Shown here: piece after piece, positions 24,514-34,504 of the stretch
Layout: every line of letters begins with the position of its first letter
How positions within the stretch are numbered: position 1 is the first letter of the stretch
Source of the DNA: Candidatus Competibacter sp.
Lineage (GTDB): Bacteria > Pseudomonadota > Gammaproteobacteria > Competibacterales > Competibacteraceae
Assembly: GCA_029624815.1 (NCBI GenBank)
Contig: JARSSH010000060.1
Location: 1 to 64,000, forward strand
DNA: 64,000 nucleotides
Direction: 5' to 3'
Program-made: the position numbers and the translations under genes
The notes under the pieces: model-generated
What the model was told of the DNA's origin: nothing
Database searches by the model: none
Seen by the model: the letters and a program-made list of their open reading frames with translations, nothing else

Positions 24514-25500
24514 CTATACCAAGTTATGCATCCGGCGCAGGTGCTGGTAGGCGATGCCGGACACCTCGCGGATGACATCGCCGCGATCGTTCTTCCAGGC
24601 TCGGTAGTTTCGGGTCGATCGGGTTTTTTCGATGATGCCGATGAAGGTGTAGGGGTAGCGACCGCCGTTGCGTCCCTGCGCGACCAGGATACCCATGTCG
24701 CCGCACAACCGGGCGGTGGTGCCGGTCTTGTCGAATACCCAGGTTTGCCGCGCCACCCCATCCGCGCCGGTGTACACCCGGTCGCGATTGGGTAGGTTCA
24801 TCAGCCGCTTTAGTTCGTTGGAGAACGGGAGTTGGTTGTACCAGAGCGCATAAAGGAAGCGGTGGTAGTCGAGCGCGGACGCCTTGTTGCGGTAGCTTCG
24901 GCCCCCGCTGGGAATGCGCTCGACAATGCGAGTGTGTCGGAAAATGCCGGGGTGGTAGCGCTTGAGCGTGCGCTCCGCCTCGGCCGGACCGGTGCGGCGG
25001 CTGGTCTGGTTCAACAGGCGAATGAAATAGTTGGTGGCGCTGTTGTCGCTGTACTGGATCATCGCTTCCATTCGCATGCGATGGTAGGGCGTGTAGTGCA
25101 GCCTGCCTTCCAGCACCTTGTAGAAAAAAGCCAGTGCGATGAACGGCTTGATCATGCTGGCGCTTTGGTAGGGGATACCGGCGTTGATGGCCGTCAGGTA
25201 CTGCCGGCTGGTGAAGTCGTAGACCAGCCAGGCGGTGCGTTCGTTGGCCGCGATTCGGCCGGATAGGCGCAAGTATTTGATGTGATTATCGATCGATGCG
25301 GTCAATGCGTTCATGGCCGAGGGCTGGGCCACGGTTGGATAGCGGCGTTGGGCGGCCTCGCCGGCTGGTGGGGCTAGCCCGCCACAGGCGGCGACCGCGA
25401 ATAGGGCCGTTATCTTGGACAGGAACGCACGCTTCGAGGGATCGGCGACCGAATCGGAATCGATGGAAGCATCCAGGAGAAAGGGTCCGGCGAATGACAT
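24514..25500 (-). CDS. class A beta-lactamase-like serine hydrolase, predicted lipoprotein
   Basis: 328 residues. After an unusually long N-terminal stretch, SKITALFAVAACGG looks like a lipoprotein signal. The hydrolase has all three active-site elements of the beta-lactamase/PBP fold: SMIK (SxxK) in YQSASMIKPFIA, SDN in QYSDNSATNYFI, and KTG in VFDKTGTTARLCG. The class A Omega-loop glutamate is not evident, so it is more likely a penicillin-binding or peptidoglycan-editing relative than a resistance enzyme. Start at 25500 has a GGAGG Shine-Dalgarno. Confidence 0.85.
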   Translation of the reverse strand: MSFAGPFLLDASIDSDSVADPSKRAFLSKITALFAVAACGGLAPPAGEAAQRRYPTVAQPSAMNALTASIDNHIKYLRLSGRIAANERTAWLVYDFTSRQYLTAINAGIPYQSASMIKPFIALAFFYKVLEGRLHYTPYHRMRMEAMIQYSDNSATNYFIRLLNQTSRRTGPAEAERTLKRYHPGIFRHTRIVERIPSGGRSYRNKASALDYHRFLYALWYNQLPFSNELKRLMNLPNRDRVYTGADGVARQTWVFDKTGTTARLCGDMGILVAQGRNGGRYPYTFIGIIEKTRSTRNYRAWKNDRGDVIREVSGIAYQHLRRMHNLV

Positions 25501-25549
25501 AAAACGACCTCCAGTCAGAAAAGGCTGGCGTGGGGGTTATCGGAAAAGG

Positions 25550-26512
25550 CTATGAGCGGGTGAGATGAAAGTCAACGACGACCGGGTAATGGTCGGAACC
25601 GAGGGGCGACCCGGTTTCCCGGCGCAGGATACGAATGCCGTCGGAGAACAGCGCGTGGTCGATCGGAATCCAGAGCGGCGCCAGACCGACCGGCCAGGAC
25701 GGCAGGATACCACGGCCGTCCGCGCTGTCGCGCAGGCCGGAGTCGGCGAGCAGTCGGGTGAAATACGGCGACCACGGGGAAACGTTCAAATCTCCCAGCA
25801 ACAGCGTCGGGTGTGGAGCGTGTCGGGCGAATAGCGCCAGGGCCGTCAGTTGCTCGTTGCGGTCCTGGGCGCTGACGGCGCTGACCGGTGGCGGCGGATG
25901 GGTGCCCAGCAGGATAAACCGATCCCCGCCGGCCGCGACCTCGGCGGCGATCGAGGGCAACCCCGCCGCGCCGAATTGCACGACTTCGGCCCGCGAGAGC
26001 GGTTGCCGGCCAAGCAAGGCGATCCCGAAGGGGTCTTCCCGCGGCGCGCTAACCCGATACGGGTAGCGGCCGGCGAATTCGGCCAGTCGTTCGAGTAGCC
26101 AGGGCGTGACTTCCAGCAGCACAATGAAGTCTGGGTCGTGTTCGACGATGGAGCGGCGAATTTGCGGATAATCGCGGTTGGCGGAATTGACGTTGGCCAG
26201 CAGTACCCGAAAGGTGGGCCGACCGGTGCCCTGGTGAGCGACCGCCTCTGCCCGGGGTAGCAGGCGCGGTGCAAGGAGCAGCGCGTTCAGCAAGGCGAAC
26301 ATGCCGAAAACCGTTGCCCACCGATAGCGGCGCCCGTACAGCAGCGGCGGCAGGCACAGACCCAACGCGAGCGCGTATTGGAGCCGGAAATGGGAAGCCA
26401 GCTCGAAAATCCACCAAAGCCGTCCGCCAAATCCGATCAGGCTAGCGGCGCAGATCAGTGTGCCGGAAGCGGTTAACAGTCCCGTCAAGGTGATGCGGCC
26501 GGTGGTTTGCAT
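25550..26512 (-). CDS. endonuclease/exonuclease/phosphatase-family membrane protein
   Basis: 320 residues: three N-terminal hydrophobic segments (about 8-90) and a C-terminal EEP domain. Catalytic-type motifs are VLLANVNSANRDY (conserved Asn), FIVLLEVTPWLLERL (metal Glu), LLGTHPPPPVS, LLLGDLNVSPWSPYF (Asp/Asn) and GSDHYPVVVDFHL (terminal Asp-His). Members hydrolyse phosphodiester bonds in nucleic acids or lipids, and the substrate here is unknown. The catalytic domain is probably periplasmic. ATG 26512 with AGGA upstream is preferred over 26602. Confidence 0.88.
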   Translation of the reverse strand: MQTTGRITLTGLLTASGTLICAASLIGFGGRLWWIFELASHFRLQYALALGLCLPPLLYGRRYRWATVFGMFALLNALLLAPRLLPRAEAVAHQGTGRPTFRVLLANVNSANRDYPQIRRSIVEHDPDFIVLLEVTPWLLERLAEFAGRYPYRVSAPREDPFGIALLGRQPLSRAEVVQFGAAGLPSIAAEVAAGGDRFILLGTHPPPPVSAVSAQDRNEQLTALALFARHAPHPTLLLGDLNVSPWSPYFTRLLADSGLRDSADGRGILPSWPVGLAPLWIPIDHALFSDGIRILRRETGSPLGSDHYPVVVDFHLTRS

Positions 26513-26773
26513 GCTCGAATTCCTGATATTCCGTTGGGGAGCGCAGGCGTGCGCCGGATGCTTCCCCGAGCGGGGCGATATTAGGGAAAACCATGATGTC
26601 ACCCGCGAAATCCCTTATTTACTCCCCTAGTCCAAGCCGTAATATTAGCCATGTTGAATTTAAGGGTTAAGCGTATAAAATTACACCAAAAAATCAAGAA
26701 TAGTCTGCGATCGTGGCCGTGCGGGGAGAGGTGCGGCACTACCCAACCACCAAGTTCGAGGAATCCAAATCCG

Positions 26774-27046
26774 ATGAAAAACGACATCACCCGACAGGTG
26801 AAGGCCAAGCGCAGCGGAAGCGAAGGTCTAATCCCTGTGGATAGGCATAGTTGTCCGTATCGCGGGGAAGCGTCGTGTGTGAGCCCGAGTGGAGGCAGCT
26901 ATTGTGGCGGTTACGGTGGAGATGTGCCCGTTAGAGGCACCCAACTGCATACCGTCCGTTGCCTGGAAGAGAACAACGCCGATTTTGTGCCGTACAACTG
27001 GATGAAGTTACCGCGTCGCCCGGCTTACCCGATAAGGCAGCGATAG
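26774..27046 (+). CDS. small Cys/Gly-rich hypothetical protein
   Basis: A 90-residue frame starting with ATG 26774, with GAGGA about 12 bases upstream. The middle is Cys/Gly/Tyr/Ser-rich: HSCPYRGEASC, then SGGSYCGGYGGDVP, then HTVRCLEENN, giving four Cys. The last 15 residues are basic (KLPRRPAYPIRQR). There is no signal peptide or membrane segment. I do not recognise a family. It is the only plausible gene between the EEP gene and the kinase. A metal-binding or disulfide protein or a modified-peptide precursor are possibilities, but none is supported further. Confidence 0.4.
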   Translation: MKNDITRQVKAKRSGSEGLIPVDRHSCPYRGEASCVSPSGGSYCGGYGGDVPVRGTQLHTVRCLEENNADFVPYNWMKLPRRPAYPIRQR

Positions 27047-27106
27047 CGCGTCCGCGGAGACGGCGGACCAAACCAGCATAAGCCCGGCGATGACGCCGGA
27101 CTGGTT

Positions 27107-27153
27107 GCAAAACCAGGGCGGTAAAACCGGAGTAAGCCGGGGTTGCCGCCCTG
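27107..27153 (-). terminator. hairpin downstream of the kinase-MORN gene
   Basis: On the minus strand, 13 bases after the kinase stop codon, CAGGGCGG (27153-27146) pairs with CCGCCCTG (27121-27114), enclosing smaller GC-rich pairings, and is followed by GTTTTG. The T-run is short, so termination would be imperfect. A second hairpin (AACCAG/CTGGTT) lies just beyond. Confidence 0.4.
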
Positions 27154-27165
27154 ATCGTTTTGCCC

Positions 27166-30100
27166 TCACTGCTCCACTCTGACCCGGACCATCTGGTCGT
27201 TTTGCCATTCGCCGACGATTTTGCGGTCACCCTCGTAAAGCGTTCCCTGGCCATTCTTGCGGCCGTTGCGCCACTCGCCTTCGTAGCGGTTGCCGTTGCC
27301 GTAGTAGTAGGTGCCCTGACCGTTGGGTTGGTCGTTGGTGAAATCGCCGACGTACTTATCGCCGCTCGCGTAGTAATAAGCCCCCTGGCCATTCTTGCGG
27401 CCGTTGCGCCACTCGCCTTCGTAGCGATTGCCGCTGCGGTAGTAGTAGGTGCCTTGACCGTTGATCGAGCCGTTGCGCCATTCTCCGACATATTTCTCGC
27501 CACGGTCGGCGTAGTTGTAGGTGCCCTGACCGTGCATCTTGGCGCTGCGAAACTGGCCGGTGTACTCGCTGCCATCCGCATAACGGTAGGCGCCTTGACC
27601 GCTCTCGCAATTGCCGCTCAGGCAACCGGAGGATGCCGGGGTTAGCGCCGCCGTCCGGGTTTCCCGGGCATTGGGACGCTCCGGTTCCGGTTCCGGTTCC
27701 GGTTCCGGCTTCGGTTCCGGCTTCGGTTCCGGCTTCGGTTCCGGCGGTGGAGCGGTGGCAAGCTCCAGTTTTTGGGGTAGAACGGCCGACAGCGTGCTTT
27801 CGTCGCCGGCGGCGAGTTCGACCCGGCCGTTCCAGTCGGTATGGCCTTCCCGTCTGACCCGCACTCGATAGGAGCCAGGCGGCAGATCCACCGCCAGCGG
27901 CGTCGTGCCGACGTTTTTGTTGTTGATCCAGACCTCGGCGCTGTCCACATCGGCGCGCACGAAAAGTTGAGCCGGCGTGCCTGGCGGCGTGGAGCCTTTC
28001 CGACTGGCGTCGTCGAGCATGCCTTGTGGGGAAACCGTTACATGTAGACTGACGTTGTCGTTGGTTTCGGTTTTGGCCAGTCGGGTATGGCTGCCCCCGG
28101 CGACGACCCGCGTTCCAGGCTCCGTCGCCGGAACCTGGCCGGAGGGCTGCGGCACCGAAACCAGATTGATCGGCGGCGGCGATGCCGGTTCTGGCCGGGT
28201 GGGCTCGGGTTCCGGTCGGCGGGGCGGCGGTGGGCTGACCGGTTCGGCGGGCGCTTGCGCGCGGGCCAATTGCTCGCGCAGGCCGGGCAGGCGGGCATGG
28301 TTTGGATTAAGCGACTCCATTCGCTCCACCAAGCCCTTGGCTCGGCCGAGATCGTTGCCCTGGATGGCGGAGGTGGCCAGATCGAGATAGCGATCGGCGA
28401 TTTTGTCGAGTCCGGTCAGCGCCTCGGCGTTGCCGCGATCCAGTTTGAGCACTTCGGCGTAGCAGTCGGCGGCGTTGCCGCCTCGGCCCACGGTCAAGCG
28501 GTTGGCTCGCAGGTGTGCGTCGCATTCTCCGAGCAGAGCGGTGACCCGGGTGGCGGTATTGTCGGCGGGCGCCGGCGTGGGCGGCGCGGGCGGCGCGGGC
28601 GGCGGCGCCTTGGCCGCGCGCAACTGGTCGCGGACTTCGGCGCGCAGCGCCAGCAAGCGCCGGTGGTCGGGAATCTGCTGTAAGCCCTGTTCGATCCGCA
28701 GCAAGCTGCTTTCGTAAGCCCGATTGCGCTGGTCGCCCAGCGCCTGCGCCAGAAATTCTTCGGCTTTCTGCTGGCGCTGCTCGGTTTCGGCTTGCCGGCG
28801 GCTGGCTTCCTCCTGGTTTTGGAGCGCGGTCTTGCGCGCCAGCACTTCCTGCTTGAGCGCCAGAAGGCCGTTATGCTCGGGCAAGGCCTGCAAGCCTTGC
28901 TCGATGTGAGCCAGGCTCACATCCAATGCCCCTTCCTGTTGGGCGCGTTGGGCCTGTTCGAAAAATTGCTCGGCCTGCAATTCCGTCTGTTGCCGCCGTT
29001 CTTCCCCAGTGCGAACATCGGCCAGTCGTTGGTCGATTTCCTCGCGCAGAGCCAGTAGGCCGGGGTGGTCGGGCGTCAGTTGCAAACCTTGCCCGACGCG
29101 GGCCATGGCCTCTTCCAGGGCGCCGGCCTGCTGTTGTCGGCGAGCCTCGGACAGCAGTTGCTCCGCCTGTTCGCGCCGCTGCGTGGCGCTGTCGACGGCG
29201 GGTGTCTCCGGCGGTGAAGCCGGTCCGGCCAACGGCGGCGTGGGCGGTGCGGTCCGGTGCAGGTACAGGTAACCACCGCCGACGGCCACGCCGGCCAGCG
29301 CCACGGCGGCGGCCAGGGCGCCGGCTTTCCGGCCGAACCGGCGCGTGGCGTGCGTGGGCGCGCTGACGGTCGGCCGATTGAGGCTGGTGATGCTCAACAG
29401 ATCGTCGATGCGTCCCGCTTCCAGGGCGTCCAGCGCGGCGATGAAGTCCCGGCCGCTCTGAAAGCGTTGCTCGGGATCCTTGTCCAGCAACTTGTTCAGC
29501 AGCGGCTGGTAGGCGCTCAGACGCGGCGGCAGTTCGGGGGTCGGCGCCGTCACATGCATCATGGCGAGCGCGAAGCTGTCTTCGGCGGCATAGGGGACAT
29601 TGCCGGTGAGCATCTCGTAGAACAGCACGCCGAAGCTGTACAGATCGGCGCGGGTATCCACCCCCTGGCCGCGAATCTGCTCCGGGCTCATGTAGCGCGG
29701 CGTGCCGATCGACAGGCCGGTGCGGGTCATGATCGTGCTGCTGCCGAGGGTTTTGGCGATGCCGAAGTCGGTTAGCACCGACGTGCCGTTTTCGCGAAAC
29801 AGGATGTTTTGCGGCTTGATATCCCGGTGGATGATGCCGCGGCTATGAGCGTAGTGCAGGGCGCCGACAATGGCGCGGGCGATGATCAGGGCTTCCGACG
29901 GCGACAGTCCCTCGCGGATGCGCTGCTGCAGGGTGCCGCCCCCGAGGTATTCCATGGACAGGTAATACGTGCCTTCGTGCGAGGCGATGTCGTAGACGGT
30001 GACGATGTGCGGGTCGCTGAGCTGGGCGATGATGCGGCCTTCCCTCAGGAAGCGTGCGGCGAATTCCTCGTCCGTGGTCAGAACGGGTTTGATGACTTTC

Positions 30101-30201
30101 AACGCCACATGGCGGTGCAACGACTCCTGCATGGCGAGATAGACGATCGCCATACCGCCCTGACCGAGTTCGCGCTCGATTTGATAGCCTGGAATATGCA
30201 T
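27166..30201 (-). CDS. Ser/Thr protein kinase fused to PEGA domain and MORN repeats
   Basis: 1011 residues. A PknB-type kinase occupies about 1-270: Gly loop LGQGGMAIVYLA (12-23), Lys35, HRDIKPQN (Asp127) and DFG (145-147) are all intact, so it should be active. A membrane helix (about 288-306) is followed by helical repeats of the form LAHIEQGLQALPEHNGLLAL (three or four copies, about 335-660), a proline-rich linker, a PEGA domain (about 735-805, AEVWINNKNVGTTPLAVDLPPG), an EPKP/EPEP tract encoded by hexanucleotide repeats (27681-27746) and five or six MORN repeats at the C-terminus (YEGEWRNGRKNGQG). The kinase is cytosolic and the sensory part periplasmic. MORN repeats fused to a bacterial kinase are unusual. 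Confidence 0.93.
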   Translation of the reverse strand: MHIPGYQIERELGQGGMAIVYLAMQESLHRHVALKVIKPVLTTDEEFAARFLREGRIIAQLSDPHIVTVYDIASHEGTYYLSMEYLGGGTLQQRIREGLSPSEALIIARAIVGALHYAHSRGIIHRDIKPQNILFRENGTSVLTDFGIAKTLGSSTIMTRTGLSIGTPRYMSPEQIRGQGVDTRADLYSFGVLFYEMLTGNVPYAAEDSFALAMMHVTAPTPELPPRLSAYQPLLNKLLDKDPEQRFQSGRDFIAALDALEAGRIDDLLSITSLNRPTVSAPTHATRRFGRKAGALAAAVALAGVAVGGGYLYLHRTAPPTPPLAGPASPPETPAVDSATQRREQAEQLLSEARRQQQAGALEEAMARVGQGLQLTPDHPGLLALREEIDQRLADVRTGEERRQQTELQAEQFFEQAQRAQQEGALDVSLAHIEQGLQALPEHNGLLALKQEVLARKTALQNQEEASRRQAETEQRQQKAEEFLAQALGDQRNRAYESSLLRIEQGLQQIPDHRRLLALRAEVRDQLRAAKAPPPAPPAPPTPAPADNTATRVTALLGECDAHLRANRLTVGRGGNAADCYAEVLKLDRGNAEALTGLDKIADRYLDLATSAIQGNDLGRAKGLVERMESLNPNHARLPGLREQLARAQAPAEPVSPPPPRRPEPEPTRPEPASPPPINLVSVPQPSGQVPATEPGTRVVAGGSHTRLAKTETNDNVSLHVTVSPQGMLDDASRKGSTPPGTPAQLFVRADVDSAEVWINNKNVGTTPLAVDLPPGSYRVRVRREGHTDWNGRVELAAGDESTLSAVLPQKLELATAPPPEPKPEPKPEPKPEPEPEPEPERPNARETRTAALTPASSGCLSGNCESGQGAYRYADGSEYTGQFRSAKMHGQGTYNYADRGEKYVGEWRNGSINGQGTYYYRSGNRYEGEWRNGRKNGQGAYYYASGDKYVGDFTNDQPNGQGTYYYGNGNRYEGEWRNGRKNGQGTLYEGDRKIVGEWQNDQMVRVRVEQ

Positions 30202-30482
30202 GTTTAGTCCTGTCTTATTGCCGGCGCCGCTGCCTGGCGGCGGGTTTCGTATTGTTCACGCGGGCTTCGCGATCAGGGAAACTCGTGCGTTGTGACCATG
30301 CATGAGCGGCGCGGGCACGGCGACGAGCCAACACGTTATGATATGTCTCTCAATTGTAGGTAATCGCCCGGTGCGCGGCCAAAATTAACCGTTGGCGGCG
30401 CTGGCGTCGAAAAAATTGGCAAATTCCGTGCCGTTAATCCAAGACGGGTGGACGGCGTGCCGCACCCAAGGATCGTTTTCGC

Positions 30483-31601
30483 ATGTCTGGCAACACATTT
30501 GGCAAGTTGTTCACTGTCACTACCTTTGGCGAAAGCCACGGCCCGGCGCTGGGCGCGATCGTGGATGGTTGTCCACCCGGCCTGGAATTGGCCGAGGCCG
30601 ATGTGCAGCGCGATCTGGATCGGCGTCGACCCGGTCGGAGCCGGCATACCACCCAGCGTCGCGAGCCGGACCAGGTGCGTATTCTGTCCGGCGTGTTCGA
30701 GGGGCAAACCACCGGTGCGCCGATCGGTTTGCTGATCGAGAACGTGGATCAGCGGTCGAAGGATTACGGCGAGATCATGGACCGCTTCCGGCCGGGCCAC
30801 GCCGACTACACCTATCACCGGAAATACGGCGTCCGGGATTATCGCGGCGGCGGTCGCTCCTCGGCGCGGGAAACCGCGCTGCGGGTGGCGGCGGGCGCCA
30901 TTGCCCGCAAGTATCTGCGCGAGCGTTACGGGGTGGGCATTCGCGGTTATCTGGCCCAACTGGGTCCGATCCGGCCAGCCAGACTGGTCTGGGAGGAGGT
31001 GGACCACAATCCATTTTTCTGCCCCGACCCCGACCGGGTTCCCGAACTGGAGCGATTCATGGATGCGCTGCGCAAGTCCGGCGATTCCATCGGCGCGCGA
31101 GTGACGGTGGTGGCCAGTGGGGCGCCGGCGGGTTGGGGCGAGCCGGTGTTCGACCGGCTGGATGCCGATATCGCCCACGCCTTGATGAGCATCAACGCGG
31201 TCAAGGGGGTGGAGATCGGCGCCGGTTTCGCCAGCGTGGAGCAGCGCGGCACCGAGCACCGCGACGAACTGACCCCGGAAGGTTTTCTGAGCAACAACGC
31301 CGGCGGCGTATTGGGCGGAATTTCCACCGGGCAGGACATCGTCGCCAGCATCGCCCTGAAACCGACTTCAAGCCTCCGCCTGCCGGGCCGGACCATTAAT
31401 CTCCAAGGCGAACCGGTGGAGGTGGTGACCAAGGGTCGTCACGATCCCTGCGTCGGCATCCGCGCCACGCCCATCGCCGAGGCGATGCTGGCGCTGGTGT
31501 TGATGGACCATGCCTTGCGTCATCGAGGTCAGAATCTGGACGTGCGCACCGATACGCCAATGATTGCCAGCGCCGCGCCGCGCCGTGACCCCGCCGACTG
31601 A
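30483..31601 (+). CDS. aroC: chorismate synthase
   Basis: 372 residues. Converts 5-enolpyruvylshikimate-3-phosphate to chorismate using reduced FMN, the last step of the shikimate pathway. Signatures are [20 protein letters not shown] at the start, [19 protein letters not shown], the [20 protein letters not shown] segment and [17 protein letters not shown] near the end. Length is typical for bacterial AroC. It overlaps the following MFS gene by 17 bp. Confidence 0.98.
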   Translation: MSGNTFGKLFTVTTFGESHGPALGAIVDGCPPGLELAEADVQRDLDRRRPGRSRHTTQRREPDQVRILSGVFEGQTTGAPIGLLIENVDQRSKDYGEIMDRFRPGHADYTYHRKYGVRDYRGGGRSSARETALRVAAGAIARKYLRERYGVGIRGYLAQLGPIRPARLVWEEVDHNPFFCPDPDRVPELERFMDALRKSGDSIGARVTVVASGAPAGWGEPVFDRLDADIAHALMSINAVKGVEIGAGFASVEQRGTEHRDELTPEGFLSNNAGGVLGGISTGQDIVASIALKPTSSLRLPGRTINLQGEPVEVVTKGRHDPCVGIRATPIAEAMLALVLMDHALRHRGQNLDVRTDTPMIASAAPRRDPAD

Positions 31602-32784
31602 GCGGTCGCGCTGGAATTCCGTGCTGCCGTTTCGCCTGTACCTGCGCCTGTCCGGTTTTTATCTGTTCTATTTCGCCGTTCTGGGGGTGTTGCTGCCGTA
31701 CTGGGGGCTGTATCTGCTGGCGCTGGGTTTCGATCCGGCCCGGATCGGCGAATTGATGGCGATCCCGCAGGCCACCAAGCTGGTGGCGCCCGGTCTGGGG
31801 GGTTGGCTGGCCGACCGGAGCGGTCGGCGGATGCGGGTCGTGCGCGGGGCCTGTCTGGTGGCGCTGCTGACTTTTGCCGGAGTCTATCCGGCCGGCGATT
31901 CCTACCTCGGGTTGGCGTTGGCGATGCTGCTGTTCAGCTTTTTCTGGAACGCGGCGTTGCCCCAGTTCGAGGCGGTCACCCTCAATCATCTGGGCGAGCA
32001 GATCCAGCGTTACAGCCGGGTTCGGCTCTGGGGATCGGTGGGATTCATCGGCGCGGCGGTCGGGGTGGGTCTGGTGGTGGAAGACTGGGGAATCGGCGTG
32101 GCGCCGGCGCTGTTGCTGGGACTGTTCGCCGCGCTGTGGTTGAACAGCTTGCTGGTGCCGGAAAACGCCGCCCATCCACCCGTTCGCGAGTCTCCACCGC
32201 TCGGGAGCGTGTTGCGCCGGCCGGCGGTGATCGCTTTTTTCACCGCCTGTTTTCTCAACCAGGCCGCCCATGGGCCGTACTACGGGTTCTTTTCGCTGTA
32301 TCTGGAGACGATCGGTTACTCGCGCGAGTGGATCGGCTTGCTATGGGGCTTGGGCGTGGCGGCGGAGGTCGGACTGTTTCTGGCGATGCACCGGCTGCTG
32401 CCGCGTTTCGGGCCACGCCGGCTGCTGTTGGCGGCGCTGGCGCTGGCGGCGCTGCGCTGGATGCTGATCGGTCATTTTGCCCGCGGGTTGCCGCTGCTGC
32501 TATTCGCGCAGACCTTGCACGCTTTCAGTTTTGGGGTGTTTCACGCGGTGGCCATCCAGTTGGTTCACCAGTTTTTCCCCGGCTCCTTGCAGGGACGTGG
32601 TCAGGCGCTGTACAGCAGTCTGACCTTTGGCGCGGGCAACGCGCTCGGCAGCCTCGCCGCCGGTTATTTGTGGCAGGGGGCGGGGCCGGTGGCCATGTAC
32701 GATCTGGCGACGGTGTTGGGTGTGCTGGGCTGGCTGGTGGCGTGGCGGGGATTGCGGCTTCCGGGCGGCGTATCGACAACGTAG
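31585..32784 (+). CDS. MFS transporter (MFS_1-like / HcaT-like family)
   Basis: About 399 residues with twelve hydrophobic segments. The start [21 protein letters not shown] and [23 protein letters not shown] match the nucleoside:H+ symporter/phenylpropionate permease branch. Loop 2-3 has [13 protein letters not shown], and the second half contains [14 protein letters not shown]. Substrate unknown. The start is uncertain: GTG 31585 is used, with TTG 31564 and GTG 31621 as alternatives. The overlap with aroC suggests co-transcription. Confidence 0.88.
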   Translation: MTPPTERSRWNSVLPFRLYLRLSGFYLFYFAVLGVLLPYWGLYLLALGFDPARIGELMAIPQATKLVAPGLGGWLADRSGRRMRVVRGACLVALLTFAGVYPAGDSYLGLALAMLLFSFFWNAALPQFEAVTLNHLGEQIQRYSRVRLWGSVGFIGAAVGVGLVVEDWGIGVAPALLLGLFAALWLNSLLVPENAAHPPVRESPPLGSVLRRPAVIAFFTACFLNQAAHGPYYGFFSLYLETIGYSREWIGLLWGLGVAAEVGLFLAMHRLLPRFGPRRLLLAALALAALRWMLIGHFARGLPLLLFAQTLHAFSFGVFHAVAIQLVHQFFPGSLQGRGQALYSSLTFGAGNALGSLAAGYLWQGAGPVAMYDLATVLGVLGWLVAWRGLRLPGGVSTT

Positions 32785-32830
32785 TTGTCGGGTCCGGTAA
32801 ATCGATAGGTTTTTTTGAAAGAGTTCGGGA

Positions 32831-33787
32831 TTAATCTTTGAGGTGGGCCGCAATCATTCCCATCCGTATCAGCGTGCGTAGTCCACCGGCAAATCGGTCC
32901 AATCTGTATGGAAATGCATAGCGAAGCGCACGCAGATTGTACAAGACGGAGCGGCGAAACTGGCGTTGATCCGCATAGGCGCGAGCTAGATTGATTTCAC
33001 AACGATACAACAAGCCATCCAATATGTTGATATTGTCCCGATTCGACTCCGAAATACGCAAATCGGATCGGCTCGCGATATAGTTGCGCAGCATCCTGAT
33101 TGGGTCGCCTGTAATGTTATTTTCGTGTAGGCGTCTATCCGTTTCCACTTGATTGATAATGCCTACGCTGAAGCTCCGTGCAATTCTATAGTAAAAATGA
33201 AAATCCTCGCCGATCTGAAATGCCGTGGAAAATCCAGGCACAACATTGAGCGTCTCTCGCCGGATCATCATCGAACTGGGCAAGCCAAAATTTTCCTGGA
33301 TCAAAAGAGCGGTGGCTTCGATGCTCTCCAATACCAATCTCGGATGGTTTTTTAATTTTCTCCATAAAATTGGGCATGTCTGAAAATGTGTCTTTTCAGA
33401 TGCGCCACTGTTCGAGAAATTCCGATAATCGGTGAACGCCACGCCGACTTGTGGGTGCTTCAGCAAAAAATTTACCTGTGTCTCCACTCGCGCGGGCCGC
33501 ATGATATCGTCGGCATCGAGAAAGCAAATCAATTTACCCTTGCAATGGCTTAACCCAGTATTGCGTGGCGACCCAGGATATCCTCCACTACTATTTTGCG
33601 TGAGGCACGTAACGCGTGACTGGTAATTTGCAACACGCTCTTCCGTTCTGTCGCTGGAATTGTCGTTAACAACGATTGTTTCGATGTTCGGATAGGTCTG
33701 ATTTAGGATACTGTGTAGCGCCTCGTCGATATAACGCTCGGCGTTATAGGCGGGGATAATAACGGAAACCAAAGGTCGCTCAGTCAT
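32831..33787 (-). CDS. family 2 glycosyltransferase
   Basis: 318 residues, GT-A fold. N-terminal VSVIIPAYNAERYIDEALHS, then VVNDNSSDRTEE (nucleotide-binding Asp), and CFLDADDIMRPAR (DXD-type metal site). The C-terminal 80 residues are basic and helical, likely membrane-associated. It transfers a sugar to a polysaccharide or lipid-linked acceptor. GC content is clearly lower than in the flanking genes and there is no glycan cluster around it, which suggests horizontal acquisition. Confidence 0.9.
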   Translation of the reverse strand: MTERPLVSVIIPAYNAERYIDEALHSILNQTYPNIETIVVNDNSSDRTEERVANYQSRVTCLTQNSSGGYPGSPRNTGLSHCKGKLICFLDADDIMRPARVETQVNFLLKHPQVGVAFTDYRNFSNSGASEKTHFQTCPILWRKLKNHPRLVLESIEATALLIQENFGLPSSMMIRRETLNVVPGFSTAFQIGEDFHFYYRIARSFSVGIINQVETDRRLHENNITGDPIRMLRNYIASRSDLRISESNRDNINILDGLLYRCEINLARAYADQRQFRRSVLYNLRALRYAFPYRLDRFAGGLRTLIRMGMIAAHLKD

Positions 33788-33925
33788 TGCGTTTCAATGG
33801 CGCGGCCGATCGCTGGATTCGGCGGGTTTCCGGGCTACGAATGGGAGGGGCTTCCGGATCTCAAAGTCCTTTTGGGACGGTATGCGAAAAGTCAGGGTGT
33901 TCGCCGTCGCTTTTGAAACAACTTC

Positions 33926-34483
33926 TCATATCTTCCCCGCCTGCTGGGCGATGAAAGCGGTCTTGGCCGACAACTCCAGCGAACAGGTCCATTTATAGGC
34001 CAGGTTGAGACTGTCGGCGCAGGCGTAAACGCCGTGGCCACGCACCACGGCGATGGGGTAATCGGTCAGGATTTCGGCGACCATCTGCGGTGCGCGGGTC
34101 ACGTACTGATCGTAAGGGATGGTCAGAACCGGCACCCGGTTGAAGTACAACTGCCCCTCGAAATCGGCCGGCAGGAATTCTTCGTTGTCCATGGTCATCG
34201 CCACCGAATAGGGACCATGGCTGTGTAGCACGGCGCGAGTTTCGGAGTTGGACTGATAGATTGCCAAATGCAGGGAGGCATCCATCGAGGCGCCCTTGCC
34301 CAACATGCCGTCGAGGCGGCATTCGATCAGCTCGCCGCTGCTGAGGGTGTCGGCGCAGCAGCCGGTGGGAGTGACCCAGAACACCTCTTCGTCCCGCACC
34401 GAGGCGTTGCCACTGTGGGAGTCGTTGAGGCCGTACTGACGCAGCCAGTGGTAGTGTCGAACGAGATCGTCTTTATTGTTCAT
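33926..34483 (-). CDS. class II aldolase/adducin family protein
   Basis: 185 residues. Zinc-site motifs are VLHSHGPYSVAM (two His) and VVRGHGVYACA (third His), with a Glu-like substrate region at DSHSGNASVRDEEVFWVTP. The family includes fuculose-phosphate aldolase, ribulose-phosphate epimerase and methylthioribulose-phosphate dehydratase. It is shorter than FucA/AraD, so the substrate cannot be given. It stands 21 bp before cpdA on the same strand. Confidence 0.85.
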   Translation of the reverse strand: MNNKDDLVRHYHWLRQYGLNDSHSGNASVRDEEVFWVTPTGCCADTLSSGELIECRLDGMLGKGASMDASLHLAIYQSNSETRAVLHSHGPYSVAMTMDNEEFLPADFEGQLYFNRVPVLTIPYDQYVTRAPQMVAEILTDYPIAVVRGHGVYACADSLNLAYKWTCSLELSAKTAFIAQQAGKI

Positions 34484-34504
34484 GGCAGCCGATTATACAT
34501 GGAA

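Noticed and set aside
27681-27746. hexanucleotide repeat as a phase-variation or non-coding repeat
   Set aside because: Unit length is a multiple of three and it encodes an EP-rich linker, so length change would not switch the frame; kept only as a note on the kinase.
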